A DNA stretch of 64,000 bases from Pseudeuparius sepicola. Its lineage: Eukaryota > Arthropoda > Insecta > Coleoptera > Anthribidae. Both the position numbers and the translations under genes were made by a program. This document shows positions 1 through 13,500 of the stretch, in pieces. Position 1 is the stretch's first letter. Every line of letters starts with the position of its first letter. The stretch is taken from positions 57,391,949 through 57,455,948 of the forward strand of contig OY987298.1 of assembly GCA_963920635.1 (NCBI GenBank), given 5' to 3'. Under the pieces are notes generated by a model. That model ran no database searches, was not told where the DNA came from, and saw nothing but the letters and a program-made list of their open reading frames with translations.

Positions 1-772
1 TATTTGCATATTTATGCGCATATTTTTAGGGTAGGTACCTAGATACGTATCTAGATACTTACAAAAATCAGGATCTGCTTTAGTATCTAGATCCTTTTGA
101 AAGTATCTAGATACTTAGATACTAGATACATTTTTTTAGCCACGATGCCAAGGCGTGCCACGTGCCTATATTTAATTTTTAAACCGTTCCTATTCAAAAA
201 ATATAACACGGTTTTACCATCATCTGCGCCAGTCGAGCGCCTCTTTAGTACAGGAGGACAAATTTTAACGCCAAGGCGTATAACAGGCTCAGCGATGAAA
301 ACTTCGAAATGTTCCTAATGTTAAAAATAAAACAATACAAATAATAAAATGGGGTGTGATTTAGTGATTTTTTTAAAATACCGTACATAAAGCACCTACT
401 CCGTGCTCACTTTGGAGTGACGTACACGGTAAACTACTAACCCACAACTTGTTTCAATTAGTGACAATCTAAACTTCACATTCGTCTAAACAGTTCTACT
501 TATACCTACACACACGTTTGTTTCATAAATATCTAAGTAGTATGTACCTAAGTAGGTATATTGATTGCATTATGAGGTCTAAAATTTTCTTAATTAACTG
601 ATAGTATCTGAATGTATCTGGAAGTTTCTAGATACTTTTTTAACGTATCTGTATCTGTACCCAGATACCTACTTTAGAAAAAATGTATCGGTATCTGTAT
701 CTAGATATATCTGCCACACAGTATCTATATCTGTATCTAGATACCGAAAAAAATGTATCTGTTACATCACTG
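1..772 (+). mobile_element. hAT-type transposon remnant, right end
   Basis: The interval ends at 772 in GTTACATCACTG, which read on the minus strand is CAGTGATGTAAC, a typical hAT terminal start. Both flanks of the coding relic are packed with variants of the palindrome GTATCTAGATAC (about 36-130 and 600-755), as expected for subterminal transposase-binding repeats. Because such repeats lie on both sides of only the last part of a transposase, this is probably an internally deleted derivative. The left end may be outside the window. Family assignment rests on the terminus plus the coding relic; the target duplication cannot be seen. Confidence 0.6.
157..344 (+). pseudogene. hAT transposase C-terminal dimerisation region (broken)
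   Basis: The translation contains [18 protein letters not shown] followed by TPRR, the hallmark of the C-terminal hAT dimerisation domain (SSAxVERxFSxxG). After TPRR the frame shifts by a small indel at about 280; the next frame continues with [15 protein letters not shown] and stops at 342-344, exactly what the family shows at its C-terminus. The catalytic N-terminal and central regions are absent, so it cannot encode active transposase. It lies inside the repeat-flanked hAT remnant. Certain as a hAT relic; the subfamily is not resolved. Confidence 0.8.
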
Positions 773-1103
773 TTACAGCGTAAAACTTTCGTCCCGGGCA
801 GCCTGGGTATTTTTCTGGCACTTCATTTGCCAATAAAAAGTGGTTAGTTAAATGCAGATTGAAAAGCGAGCGAGCGAGGCGGCACCGACGGCATCCATAA
901 GCCCAAGATCAATAATAATTGTATGACCGGAGTGCTCTGAGATTCACTCCCAGTGAAACGGTAAGAATGATCCTCAAATAAAGGGAGTAATCAATTATTG
1001 AAAACCAAATGAGTAGATTAAAGGCTGGGTCACTTTGGGCAATTTGGGCCGATTGGGCGTGTAGGCACACCTATAATACTGGGCTGGACCCTCTCGGGCG
1101 AAC

Positions 1104-1278
1104 AATGGGTAACAATAGAGCCATAATAATAAATCAAATAAGTATATAGGGAATAGGTATAAAGGTGACCTTCATACCTATCTCCACTATTTGATTTATT
1201 ATTGCGGCTATATTCTTACACATTGTATCTATCTCTCTCATACATTATTTGATTTCTTATTACGGGTATATATATTCT
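1104..1278. repeat. Hairpin MITE with an additional arm copy
   Basis: Positions 1104-1216 form an inverted repeat: the left arm ATAATAATAAATCAAATA is matched by TATTTGATTTATTATTGC on the right, meeting near 1163. A third related arm in the right-hand orientation follows at 1219-1278 (TTATTTGATTTCTTATTACGGG). The same arm recurs at 4076-4160 and 24396-24460, so this is a dispersed non-autonomous family. No coding sequence is seen. Confidence 0.55.
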
Positions 1279-1689
1279 TTATCCAGACGAGACCTTTATT
1301 TAGAGTTGCCGGTATAGTACCTATGTGTTCACGTAAATAGGGGAACTTGATCATTTTTTATTTAATATATTTGCCTATCTATAGAAAGAGCACATATTAA
1401 ATAGCAATATATTATTTGCAATAAATAAGTAATTAAAGTTGTGACCGCAAGCTAATCATTTGAAACGACACGAAAAGCGCTGGAATGGTCGTGACGTCAC
1501 ACCGCTCGATCGATCGGAAGGCAGTGACAGGAGTGACAGTTACACAGAATTAGAGAAGGGGGAATGGAAATTGAACGTTAAAATAAACAGTTCGGCGACC
1601 CATTTCCAGAGGAATCTGATGTAGGCAAAAACTAAGAACCGCCTAAAACTCCAAATTTAACAAGCACTTCTATAACTGAATGGCCACGG

Positions 1690-1745
1690 GACTAGTAATT
1701 TGTAGGTCCCGGGTTCAATCCCACACAAAGCTCAAGGTTTTTTAT
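1690..1745 (+). repeat. tRNA-derived SINE fragment (B box only)
   Basis: GTCCCGGGTTCAATCCCAC matches a pol III B box (GGTTCAATCC) in a T-arm-like context, followed by a T-rich tail. No convincing A box or anticodon arm lies upstream, so this looks like a truncated SINE head rather than a tRNA gene. Confidence 0.35.
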
Positions 1746-1963
1746 TATTTTTTATTATCACTGCATTCTACCTCTTATATTTATCACTGATTATGATTTT
1801 TAGTAATAATTGGAGAATGGTTATTATGAATATTATTACTCACAATATACCCCATAGTGTATTTAAATTCAAAGTATCTACCTACCTCAGGGCTATGGAG
1901 GGTAGAGGTAAGGAGGACCATCTTATATGGGTGTTCGGCTCAAAAACTGTCGTCTAAAAGCAT

Positions 1964-3410
1964 CAGTGGCGGATTTACCAATGGGCGCAATGGGCGGCCG
2001 CCCGGGGCCCCCAAATGAAGGGGGCCCCGGGCCTGCTCTGATTCCTGGCAGGGTTCGGCCCCTCAAATTTGGCCGTAGTTAGACCGTAGTGGACTATATA
2101 GAAGCGCCCTCTAGTATCTGGTAGCTCAAAACACGATAATGTCGAGATACTCGAGACCCCGGAGATTTGAGATCTGAATTTGACATTTGAAGCGCATAGC
2201 GCCCTCACTCAAATTCTAGGTCTCAGGAGTCGCAGGTCTGTGACTGTTACTACTGTGTGAAAAAGTCCTGGCTATTGGCTATATCAAAAGTAAAAGTACC
2301 TACCACAAAATATATTTTGAGAAAAACTGTTTTAAAGTTTCACATTTTTTTGAATGGTTAAATCAAAGGGTAAAAATGCTAGATGCTTTTAAAACTTCTT
2401 GGTATTGATTTTATGGATGACTAAACACTATTTTCTTAATACACTTTGAAAAAAAAAGAGTTTTTTATTTTTTAAACTATGAGTTACTATAGTTTTCGTC
2501 AGACAATTTAAATAAAAAAATGGGAGATGCTTTAGAGTTTCTGCATTCTCAATAGTCGGATTTTTAGTAATCTACATCTTAGGTCTAAAAAAAAACAAAA
2601 CTGGAACAATCTTATTTTTAGGGTTTTTAAGAAAAATACGGGATATAATAATTATTTAAGTAACAAGTAGATATAGCAACCATTTTACATTTTGGTTTAT
2701 GATTTTCCAAACAGGTGAGTTTATTATTGTCAATAATTCAAAGGGAATTTTTTAGCGACACATTGCGTATAATCGTTAATAACCTGCTCGGTAACGTCCG
2801 ATAATCCCCCATCCCAAAATCTTATCCCACTTGACATGACCTTGACAGATAATCGGTTGAGTCGCCAAAACAAAGCGGTTATTGTAGGTATTGCGTTTTT
2901 GAGTATGTTTGTCTGTGGAACGGACCTCCTAAATTAGCTGGACTGCTATTGGTGCTTTCCCCCTCCAACAATTTTTGTCCGACCGTCAGAGGGCGCTTGG
3001 GCAGCCATGTTGTGCTGATTTATAGGGTTTTTGACAACAAAAAAAACTTTTTCTTGGCATCATTTAGCTATAAGTCTTCTTCCTCTGTTTCAATTCACTT
3101 CAAATAATCCGCCAAATAATAGGCATATATGCAGAGCATTTCTAATGTTGTATAGTGCCACCCATGAAATTTGGTCTATACCGACACTGTATAATTGGTT
3201 TACGTTTCTATTTTGAGTTTAAAAGAAAATTTTATTTTTGTTGTTATTTTAAACTTTATTAAAAAAGTGTAAAATAGAATTGATGGTTCACTCTACCCCA
3301 CCTTATAGATTGTCTTGCTCGTCGAATATTTTTCAGTGGCGCCACATGACTATATAGGGCCCCTCATAAAAATAATGCCCGGGGCCCCAAACAGTCTAAA
3401 TCCGCCTCTG
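1964..3410. mobile_element. hAT-like non-autonomous element, 1.45 kb
   Basis: The left end is CAGTGGCGGATTTACC and the right end, read on the minus strand, is CAGAGGCGGATTTAGAC: matching termini of about 14 bp with one difference, of the kind common in hAT elements. GC-rich segments dominated by GGGGCCCC lie just inside both ends (about 1999-2035 and 3380-3389), including a hairpin around CAAATGAAG. The flanking 8-mers do not match, so the target duplication has decayed or the boundary is slightly off. The interior is AT-rich with no recognisable transposase. Confidence 0.55.
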
Positions 3411-3562
3411 AAAGATACGGCCTTGAGCATGGAGGGTAGATGTAAGGAGGGCCATCTGTGTGTTATAAAATTGTCCCTCAAAACCATTAAATTAAGATGG
3501 CGCTGCTGTTGCCCGCGGGTACCAAATCTACCCTCTGAACTTTGCTACTTTCCACTCTGCTA

Positions 3563-3745
3563 GAGATGTGTCAATCGTGAATCACTGTGATTCGATCACT
3601 TTAAAGTATTGATTGACCGAATTTCAACATATTGAATCATGAAGCAGTCGGTTATTACCGACACTACACAGTCCACACATGGAACGACCGACGATAGAAC
3701 GAAATACCACCAGTTTATATGCTTTTGCACCACCACAGAACGAGC
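3563..3745 (+). mobile_element. Fragment related to the 56-58 kb hAT-like element
   Basis: AGAGATGTGTCAATCGTGAA at the left end and the block around ATGAAGCAGTCGGTTATTAC repeat the corresponding parts of the 56032-58001 element (56033-56105 and 57690-57790). The two blocks are adjacent here but 1.6 kb apart there, so this is a shorter internally deleted relative. No matching right end is seen. Confidence 0.5.
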
Positions 3746-4075
3746 TCCCCGGGCATCAGTGAGTGTAATAATTTATTATACTGGTTTTCCAGTAAAGTAT
3801 AGAAACCCGCCCGAAAACTGCCAACAAAACATATAATTTTTGGAATGCAGTACCGAGTTTTATCATCAGAATGTGCTTTCTAATAAAGTAAGGTGCGTGG
3901 CTGCGTGCGCCATGGATTAAGAGAATAGGGGATTCCCAGATTAGGACTAGTTTGTATTTGAAGATTTATTTATTATTTTTATGAAAGGTTCAGTTAGGCA
4001 AGTGGCGGGAAGAAATCTTTTACCATACCTACTGGCAATTATAAAGATGTCGTCAGGTCAGGCGAAGAATAGTGT

Positions 4076-4160
4076 AGAAATATATATCCGTAATAATGAG
4101 AAATCAAACAAGTAGAAAAGTATAAGTATAAATGCGAGAAGGAATATTCTGCTATTATTA
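4076..4160 (+). repeat. Dispersed MITE arm copy
   Basis: ATATATCCGTAATAATGAG followed by AAATCAAACAAGTAGAAAAG matches the arms of the hairpin at 1104-1278 and the copy at 24396-24460. Only one orientation is recognisable here, so this is a partial copy. Confidence 0.45.
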
Positions 4161-4311
4161 TAATTATTATTAAATATTTTTAATGTTTTAATGTTAAACT
4201 TGTTCAACTTAAACCTGTTTCAGTTTTTTATAAAAAAAAACATTTAAAAATAGTAGATTTTTTAAAACCTTAAAGCTATTTCAACTTCAACAGCCACTGG
4301 TCTAACCCCTC

Positions 4312-4741
4312 CAGGGCCGGCTCTAGGCGGGTGCGAACGGTGCGGCGTACGCGACCTACGTTTTGACTGGCCCCGCGCCTCCGAGTCCCATGTACAGGAT
4401 TATCCAGTCAGTAGCGAATTTAAAAGGGCGGTGACGAAGACGAAACCATTCAGAATTTGAAAATATTCACTGCGCAGCTTGAAAAATCTGATGATATTGG
4501 GATTTCCTAAGACGTTAAGTACTTTTCCTTAACATTTCTAAAAAATTTAGCCTGCGGCGCATTTTACAGAATTATTTTAAATGCACTTGTTTAAAAGAAA
4601 TTCACAAAAATTGTAATTCCCCGCAACCGAAATTAATTTCTATATAAATATACCATTCTAGTGGCGTATCAGCCTCACAAAAGCTTGAGCCGATCCTGAA
4701 CCCCACCCCCCCCCCCCCAATTTTCGCTAGATACGGCCCTG
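4312..4741. mobile_element. hAT-like MITE, 430 bp
   Basis: The left terminus is CAGGGCCGGCTCTAGGCG; the right terminus on the minus strand is CAGGGCCGTATCTAGCG, an imperfect inverted repeat of about 17 bp with hAT character. The interior is non-coding, with a run of about 14 C near 4705-4718. The flanking 8-mers (AACCCCTC and ACCTACCT) are not a clean duplication. Confidence 0.55.
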
Positions 4742-5837
4742 ACCTACCTAATATGAAATTGTCGGTAGCTGGAAAAATGTAATACATTGCTCGATGCGTA
4801 AGCTCTTTTTGGCCAAAAAAGTGCGCCTACGCATCTCGCAATAGTGCTGTAGTTTTTATATCTACATGTGCCGCTCACATAGTTTATACATGGTGCTGCC
4901 GCCCACCAGAGGCGCCACCACCAACGAACTACTTGACGTCACAACCAAGGAGAGCGCGTTACAAGAATGATTTGCATTATGCAGTTTTTAATTATTGCTT
5001 ACGTTTATTACATAAAAATAAAAAATCAGTTTTGTTGTGAACTGTGGTTCATTTAATGGCAATAAATTTCGTTTGAAAGTAATATATTTCAAATTTAATT
5101 TTTGTGCAAGTTCCCCATTGAAATCGACGATGAATTTTATATAAAAAGAAGGAAGAAAAACCATCGAACCATTGAAAATTGTTGTACCTTGTAGATTTTT
5201 CTAAACGAAATAACTAGATTGTATTTGGAGATATAAAATATAAAAAAAATAACAGGCTTTACGAAGAAAGAGGTGTGAAAGACGAAACATTTTCTAGTTT
5301 ATAAATTTGACCTTTTGGATCTAGACTTGTCTGGGTTAGAAATTAATTTATTAATGTATGATAAGTCAAGATGCGGTTTTAACAAAATCTGTTTATTATG
5401 TCGCAAAATAGGTAGTTTCTCAATGAGTTTAAATCGGGATGTTCACAAAATATAAATAATTTATGTTTATACGCCATAAAATGGCTGTAAATAACGTTCA
5501 AATTAAATTTATTAAATATACCTACAAAAGAAAATCAAACAATATGGAACGATGTGTCTTAGCTTGATGTCACTACTCCAGTTGACACGCACACATCCCT
5601 TGAACTGTTGTCATTTGTGCATATTTAATACCACAATAGACACTTTACTATTGCAGCATAAATAGGCCATATTTTCTGTATTCCCACAATAATAGGAGCG
5701 GCCGTAAAACTGCGGATGATAGAGGCTGTATGCAGCGTGTCGTGTGCGGCAGTGATGTGTCACTCACCCTAGCCGTTTGATAACCGCTCCAACTTCGCTA
5801 TTATTCCTCCTTTTCAAAATAATTTAAAGTTTTTAGA

Positions 5838-5950
5838 GATCATTGGGCACATAGTACTTACAAAAATTATTTCGGTTCTATGCATTTTTTTTTCGAAAAC
5901 TATCGATTGCCGAAGTAATTTCTTGTAATGAGAAGGTGCCCAATGATCTC
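5838..5950. mobile_element. Hairpin MITE, about 110 bp
   Basis: GATCATTGGGCAC at 5838 is answered by GTGCCCAATGATC at 5936-5948. The arms extend about 40 bp imperfectly (TTACAAAAATTATTTCGG against CCGAAGTAATTTCTTGTAA). Typical palindromic MITE with no coding capacity. Confidence 0.55.
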
Positions 5951-8035
5951 ATAAAACTATTTTCTAAATAACTTTTTGGGAAAGGGAAAATAGCGCTAAA
6001 ATCGCCAAATAACATCGTGGTGAATTTGCCAGAGTTAACTTAAGAATTTTATTTAATGCGGTGTGACTGATGCATTTTTCTCTTAATTTTTCTATAAACA
6101 AAGACATTTGGACTTTGACAATTATTGGTAATTAGTAAAGACGCCTATTCTGCATAACTTTCCCTATATTTAATAAACATTTTTGATATTTTATGCGGAA
6201 AAGGCACTTTATCTAGGTATAGTTTGAAACACTTCAGTCGGGAGTGGTTTTACCAGAGTAGCTCGAGAACACGCGCGTCGGCAGTAAAATAGGTATGAGA
6301 CAAAATACCCAATCTGGTATTCGTAGTGGAAAGAGATGAAGGAGACAGAGAAGGTAGACACTGTAGTGATAACAAGTGACTGCATCCTCGTTTAATAGGT
6401 ACGAGTATAATATCACCAATACTTACATGGGTTACACTGTTCGCTGGCTGGCCACTTGTGCGGTGAAATGCAGTGCCATAATTGAATAGATCATTGGATA
6501 TACTTACGTCGTAAATAGTTATAATCTATTTGGCTTTTTAGAGACCTTCTGACGATATTAGATGTATCTACATTAACCTTTACATTGTGTTTGACGACAA
6601 CCTTAAGAAACCTTAAAAGTGAAATATTTTGTTACCCTGTAGAATATGTTAGGCAAGTAGATAAAATTATACCAAAAAGGGTGTCATTTTTATTCTATTG
6701 GTTTATCAAATCTATATATTCTAATGTATTTTGAGTTGCTCTTTTCGAAAAAGTATATAAAATTAATTTGCAATGCTTTTAGAAAATGCCCAATCTGGAG
6801 ATTTCGGACCGATGTTTTATGTTTTGTGCCATTAAAACTAAATAACGCCGAAACTATCCATGATATCGTAAAATTAAGTGCACCAATCCGAAAGAGGAGG
6901 AAAACAGTCCTAAAATTCATATTTTAGGATATAAACACGGGTTTTTTATATATAAAACCTCGCCCGACAGAGACGCTTCTAACAAAACTTGTCATTTTCA
7001 CTTTTTTGATCCGAACCGTAAACACGGAATTTCCAATCAATTTATGACGAAACTATAATGACTTACAGTGTATATGCTCAAGACATAATCTGAAGATTTT
7101 TTGTGCTCTTTGAATGTAACTGGTTTTGTGGCGAACTCTGTAATAGTTTGCGAATTATGGAGAGGGGATCGGGAGTTGATTTTTTCGAGAAAAAATTTCA
7201 TCACAATTTTGTCCTGGTTATTCGAAATATCTTAAAAACTATAAGTCTCATACAAAAATTGACTTCACCATCTGAAGGAGCATAAAAATACACTAAAAAT
7301 GGTACTTACTGCACAAACTAAATTAATTTAGATTGTGAGTATAAATTGAAACTCGTCAGAACCCCTTTTAAATATCGTACGACTGATATGTGTATAGAAC
7401 AAAAAAGGCGTATTTTTCATTATATTTCGAATGCAGTAGGTCGTATGGCAAAATATGCAATAGTATTGAAAAATCTCAAAAAATCATTATTGCCTTCTCT
7501 TCAAAAAATATTAACGAAATCTGTTTACTGTTAAAACTTTCCGCATTAAAAGTGAAGCACCCTACACCCTTGTAGATAACATTCTTCGTACCTACCATCC
7601 CAATATTTATGGATTTTTTTTTAACATGATTGTATCAAATTATTTGCTTTTTGACCCTTTTAATAGAATAACCCTTTATAGAATGAGGAATATTGCACTT
7701 TCAACTGCGAGACCCAGACAAATTCGTCCTTATCAATTTGTTCCTATGGACCTTCCGCTAACGCCCAACTTTTTGAGAAGTTATTAGAGTTGAAAACGGT
7801 GCGAAGGCCAGGAGCATTATAAGTTATTATACCTTGGGTGATTTCTGAGATATTGGTTATTCACCCTGGTGACCCTGGCGTAAAGTTTCTGGTCTATGGG
7901 GAACATATTCGTATTTGCCAATAAAAAACGGTTAGTTTATGTTGGGCGCTAAAGAGATTGCCAGAGGGTAAGGAACCAGCCTTAGCTTATTCGAATTCTC
8001 TAAAATTCCTTGTGAAGAGGTAAGTATTTATTATA
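5951..8035. other. AT-rich non-coding interval
   Basis: No supported gene, RNA or bounded element. Short open frames at 6690-6927 and 7103-7575 have no recognisable motif. A short dispersed repeat around ATTTGCCAATAAAAAACGG (about 7913-7931) resembles 827-847. Confidence 0.4.
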
Positions 8036-10251
8036 TACAGGGTGCGGCGCGAAGACAGAGCATTAAAATTAAACGGAATAAAAAACAGAAAATTTGTATA
8101 ATTAGGTTATCGGACTTGGCCACTTGAACTAAAATATTTTCAATTTTCTGCAACTTATAACAATCCTAGGTTTGCTATACTTGGGTCTGTCCAATAAAAT
8201 CCTGTTACCTTCGTTAAATATACAAGATTTATTTATCACAAGTTTTGAGATGTTATAATTTTGGATTGTACAACTTTAATGATATAAAATGAATCGACTT
8301 TAGGATAAGGTTAATATTGAGCAAATATTTAAATACAGTAAATTAGAAAATAGAGTTAAATTTTTAGTTAAAAATTTTAAGTTAAATTTTTGATAAAAAT
8401 TGGTTTAAGAACAAATAAAAAGATTAAATTAGCTTTACAATTAAACTGACTGTTCAGCTTCTATTGTGATTCACTCTGAATCTTAAGTTTGAACTGCGTC
8501 TTCAGTCGCTTACGCTCAAACGAGGCTCGTAGAAGTGTGGGGCGTGGCTAGGGCTTCCTCCGGTCCTTGTCTGCTCAAATAGGCGTTGCAGATGTTGAGG
8601 CTAGCAGATATCTCAGGGCGTCGCCGAAGTAGAGCTGACCAGGAGTCAACACCTATGCCAACGCAACTCCACTCGATGCCTACGCAACTCTCGTCACGTT
8701 GTTCCTTCGTCAGAGGGCTGTGATCGTAGCGTCCTCAGAGATGGTGTGCAAGCATGAACAGATCAGAAAGAAAGTAGCATTAGACAAGGTCTAAGCCTTT
8801 TACAGAAATTTATAAACCAATAGGTTACGATTAATATTTAAAATTGAATTATGATACTAAAGTTATTAAATATTGACAAATGATGAAAATTAAACGTTTA
8901 GGACTATAATACTAAATTAAGGGGAACTATGCATAGTTTTTTTTTAAATTTTATAGATAATATTATTGAACTGACCGGAATAGCAAAGTGCTTAATATTT
9001 AATAAGAAGAAAAAAATTTTGAGAATGCTCCAGCCCGAATTCTTGAAATTTAAGATATTTTAATACTTATTTAACGCGAAAAGTTTATTTGAGACTTGAA
9101 CGGTAAAATCGAGAAACTAAGAAAGCTGATAAACTAAAGGCAATACGAATTTATTAGGAAAGTGAAAATATCGGTATCAGATTTACTTGAGTGGCCCGGT
9201 ACCACAGAATCGAGACCTAACTCGAAAAATAAGGAAGTAACTTGAAAACTTGAAAATATTCAACAAGATAACAGCCGCAAGATGGTGGGTATTCAAAAAA
9301 AGGACAATGCTATGTTTTTGAGTTAAAGATGGCCGGGGCCCCGGACGAAATGAGTCCTTCAAAAAAATAGCACGTCAAAAAAAAACGCCACAGGTGAGTA
9401 GTAAAGTTGCTGAACTAAGCAAAAATCAAAAGAAATTACTCACCTGTGGGGTTTTCCAGGAGAAACAACCACCACCTGCTTGCTGTGTCCCGCGCTTCCT
9501 CAGCTACGCAGCCAAAAAGGAAATGCCTCGGGCAAGCGTCGCTGCCTCACGACGCCGTGGACATAGAAAAGAGAAAAACGCAAAAATATTAGTCACACGA
9601 AGTCAATCCCCGATATTAAGATACAAAACCACTCAAATAAATCACCGATGGCAAAAATTCAACTAGATAAAAGCCGGAAATGCCGAAAATTTGGCGGGAA
9701 ATGGGCAGATGCCTCTGCGCGACTCGACACACACGAAGACGGGAGCAAACTCTCTCAGGTCGGACCCTACCGGCCGATCGCTGGCAGGACCTACGTCATC
9801 CGACCAATCAGGTTTTAGCAAGACACGCATTTAATCAACTAAACAGTATTTATGTTCAAATTATGCATCAACAGAACCAAAAAATCGAGTAATTCATAAT
9901 ACAGATCTGTAACTACATACCTGCTGAAATGTAAACACACACTTGAATTTTCGCATTTTGAATATGCCAGGGTTCGAAGCTAGGCGAAAGTACACGGCCA
10001 TTTCCGTATATAGCGCGCGAAAATTTGAATTATTTGAAATTTTAAAATTTGAAAAAGTGGTAATAAAATTGAATACAATGTTATAAATGAATTGAAACTA
10101 CGAAGAATAAATTAGTTATTAAGTATGAGATATTATGAGATATGTTCGAAAATAATGACTTTATGTTAATAACAAAATATAAAAAACGAGTAACGGATTT
10201 TGAAATGGAAAAATCCGTTACAAACTTTCGGTTATTCCGGAACACCCTGTA
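8036..10251. mobile_element. Possible TA-flanked element with TACAGGGTG ends
   Basis: TACAGGGTGCGGCGCG at 8036 and CACCCTGTA ending at 10251 form a short inverted terminus of the kind found in the insect Tc1/mariner-like group also seen at 20.6 kb. Just inside the right end is a small hairpin (GTAACGGATTTT at 10190, AAAATCCGTTAC ending at 10221). No transposase was recognised between the ends. Several other loose TACAGGGTG ends exist in the window, so pairing these two is an inference. Confidence 0.35.
9388..9450. repeat. Small inverted repeat
   Basis: CCACAGGTGAGTA near 9388 is mirrored by TACTCACCTGTGG ending near 9450, separated by about 37 bases. No matching gene or target duplication is seen. 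Confidence 0.45.
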
Positions 10252-10496
10252 TATTATTACATATTCTGATTCCTTGCTAAATTGTAATGTCAGTTTGTTT
10301 AACGAATTGTATACTTAAGCCTCATAGCTTCTGAGATATTCAACCTTTTTTGAAATTTTTGACATTTGTGGGAGTTAAAATTCTCCCTAACTTCAAGACA
10401 GTTGCAAAAGTTCAAATTTTGTCCACGCTTTTTTATAGTTGGAAGGTTGTATGCTACTAAGAAGGCAGTCATTTTCATATTGATTATACAGGGTGC

Positions 10497-10574
10497 TCGA
10501 AGATTAGTTTCCAACTCTCTTAAGTATGAAAAAATATTAAAAACTCTCTTTTTTTTCGAATGGAACGCCCTATA
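10497..10574. mobile_element. Miniature TACAGGGTG-ended element
   Basis: TACAGGGTGCTCGAAGATT at the left and GAATGGAACGCCCTATA at the right are inverted relatives with an A/T-rich middle of about 40 bp. It probably derives from the Tc1/mariner-like group whose longer members lie at 20.6 and 22.5 kb. Confidence 0.35.
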
Positions 10575-13500
10575 AATAGTATTGAAATTGAACTCCCTAC
10601 TAAATTTTATGTCGAATTTGTCTAAACTACATACCTTAAAAAAAAATTAATATTTTGCCTCTATTTGCATTTTTCCCAATTATTCTTTTCTGAAGCATAC
10701 CATTTAGAGAAATTAAATAACGAATATTTTGGTAAGCACATTTTTATTTACATTTATAGTATAGGGCCAGTGGGCATAATGATGTAGTTATAACGTCCGC
10801 AAAACTTCGTCATAAAATGTGATTTAACGGCCGGTCGTGTATAAAATATTTGTTTTCTGTTTTCATTCTTATTTCTTTGTAGTTATGAAACTTATTCCAT
10901 ATTATAATATAGGAGTACTTAAACAGAACGTTTACATCAGGGTTCTTTCACAGCCGATACGTCTATACAGTCAGCTCCTTATAAAAATCTCCTAATCCAA
11001 CTCCAACAATAATTATAATAGTCCGCATTATCCCAACAGCGCCCAGTTCTATAAATTTACCACATCCCGTGAACCGCCAGCTACTACGCGTTGTCCAAAA
11101 ATGCCGGTAGGGTGCGCCACCTTACTGGTCACTTTTAGCGGCGGTTTTAGGGGGAGACCACGATAGTCTCGTGTATCGTGGGGGAGACCACCGGGCCGGC
11201 GAGCGGTGTCGGCACGCAGTGCTAGGCTTCGTCGACCGTCTTATTCTTTCTATAGTCACTGCTAGTACGTACCGTTGAATACAGGGAGCAGATTTAAGTT
11301 TATTATGTATTTGACACATCGATTCTTTCAAAAGGAGCTCCAACCAGGTATTGCATCATTTTACCCTTGTTCCTAGTTTTTGGTCCTTTCGCCGAAGCAC
11401 ATTCTTCACATCGGCGGCACCAATCTTCGACATCTTCTCGAGAGTTTACCACCACCTCCAACGCCTTCGTGCACGGCTTTCAGGACCTCCGACAATCTCT
11501 TCTTGCGAAGAACTGTTAGAACTAGCGTTTCTTTTCCATCTGGATTTTCCCAAACTCTATTTAGTACACCATCTTGTCTTTAAATAAATGTGGTTTATTA
11601 TCTATCCCATTCTATTTTCTACATGTTAGGTACACGTAAGAAATGGTACTAACTGAATCACTTCTAAGTTTCATTCAAATCGGTTTGGAAGTTTTTTAGA
11701 TTCAAATTAAAATGTCATTTCAACTTTCCAATGTGGGATAAAATCACAAAATTTTATATTTTATCTATCGAGGAGTGCACAGTTTCACATATTTCCGAAA
11801 AAGTTATTCCGAGTGCTATTCTGCGGAAAATCGGAACAATTTTAGCAAATATCAGTTTAATTTCTTTGGTGTATTTTCTATATTTCCATCAACATTTTGT
11901 GTAGATTATTATAAAGGAATTTCGAATAATAATATTCCACGGTAACGGTGTATCCAAAAAGTAAATAAAGAGCTTCCCTTGCTACTTAACCCTAGCGGTG
12001 TTCCCGAACAACAACAAAGAAATAACCGTTAATTCCGGCGTGAAACTCATTTCGTTGCCCAACCCCAACCACCATTTTAATAAACAGATCGATTTGTTTG
12101 CCCTGACGGATCCGGCGATGAGTGCTGAAGCGGCCCTGTCAATAAACTTTAATTAAAACGTGATTTTAAATAAATTGTGGCGGGCTTAAGGCTTAATAGC
12201 AAATTAGCACCACGAAAGTTCTACTGGAGGGCGTACAAAAAGCTTATAACACCTCTATACTTGTCGGGGAATCATTTACCAGTCGTTGTTATACAGTGGT
12301 CGTTGTTTTTAGACAGTGGCCGTTGAGGCGAGAGCTTTTTAAGGCGGCGTTTGTTTTTTTTTTCCGGATTCGATTCGGAACGACAGCCCGTAAAATGTAT
12401 TGCTCTTTATGTGTGTGATTTGCTAATTGTGATACACTCACTGGGCTTACTACGTGGTGCTTCCCAGGTCATCACACCCCAAAATTTATTTTAAGTTTCA
12501 TATACAGTTCATATTATGATAAATTTGGGTTTTTGGTAATTTATCTTGAGAAAAATGTAACAACCGGATCCTTATTCAAGGCGCCTAAAACCTAACTAAA
12601 CCATATTCTAACCTTCTGAACCTAACCTTCGCAAAAAATTATTACACAAAATACATTCCTCGGATAATTTGGAACAATTTCAATTTCAACATAATCTTTT
12701 TGAGAAATATTTAAAATATAGGTAATGTTTATTTACATTCCCAAAAAAACTGTTTATACCACAGAAAATATAGCCTTTTGCAACAGAAGTCTGATCAGCA
12801 TGGGAGCAGGCAAAATAGCTATTATGTCTATCGAATTTCCTTCGACCTCTCGATAATTACGGCGCGTTGATGCAGAATCGTAGTCCTTCATTCTTCCAAA
12901 TCCGACGGCAACTGCTGCGACTGGCGCTCTGCCGTGCAATGTAAAAACCTATAGTAAGTCGAAAAGTCTAGTTTTGGGAAATTAAGATTTTTGTAAATTT
13001 ATCAAAGAAAATTGACACACCCTTTCACTTCTAGTACCGTTATGGTATTTTATAGGAATTGTCCCTCTTTACAATGTTCTAATTTCCTAAACAAAATCTT
13101 CCAAATTTTTTTAAAAATTCTTTAACAAATATAATGATAACAAAAATAAAATGGGCCTTGTACATGGAAAGATTCTCCGGTTTGTTACCAACTATAACTA
13201 AATAGTTCTTTCGCAATTAACAAACAGTTCTGGTTCAACACAATATGGTCAAAGTCTTGATAGTCTCACCGACTTCTATCGCAAAGTCCTCCAGGGAGCG
13301 TTGACTGCGAACCTCCACAAAATCTCGACGTTGCAGGAACTCTCAATAGATTTTCGAAGAAAATACAAATTATCGTTTTCCAAAAGGGCCGGGGGAACGT
13401 TGGGGCACAAGATGCCAAGCACCACACCAAAGCTGCTCTTCTTTCAAGAAACAGTGCTTGGTTCTCTCCTCCTTTTACCCCAAAAGTCCCTTTGACTTCT

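Noticed and set aside
5690..5815. Possible MITE with AATAATAGGAGCGG ends
   Set aside because: The putative right end needs a large gap to match the left, so pairing is not convincing.
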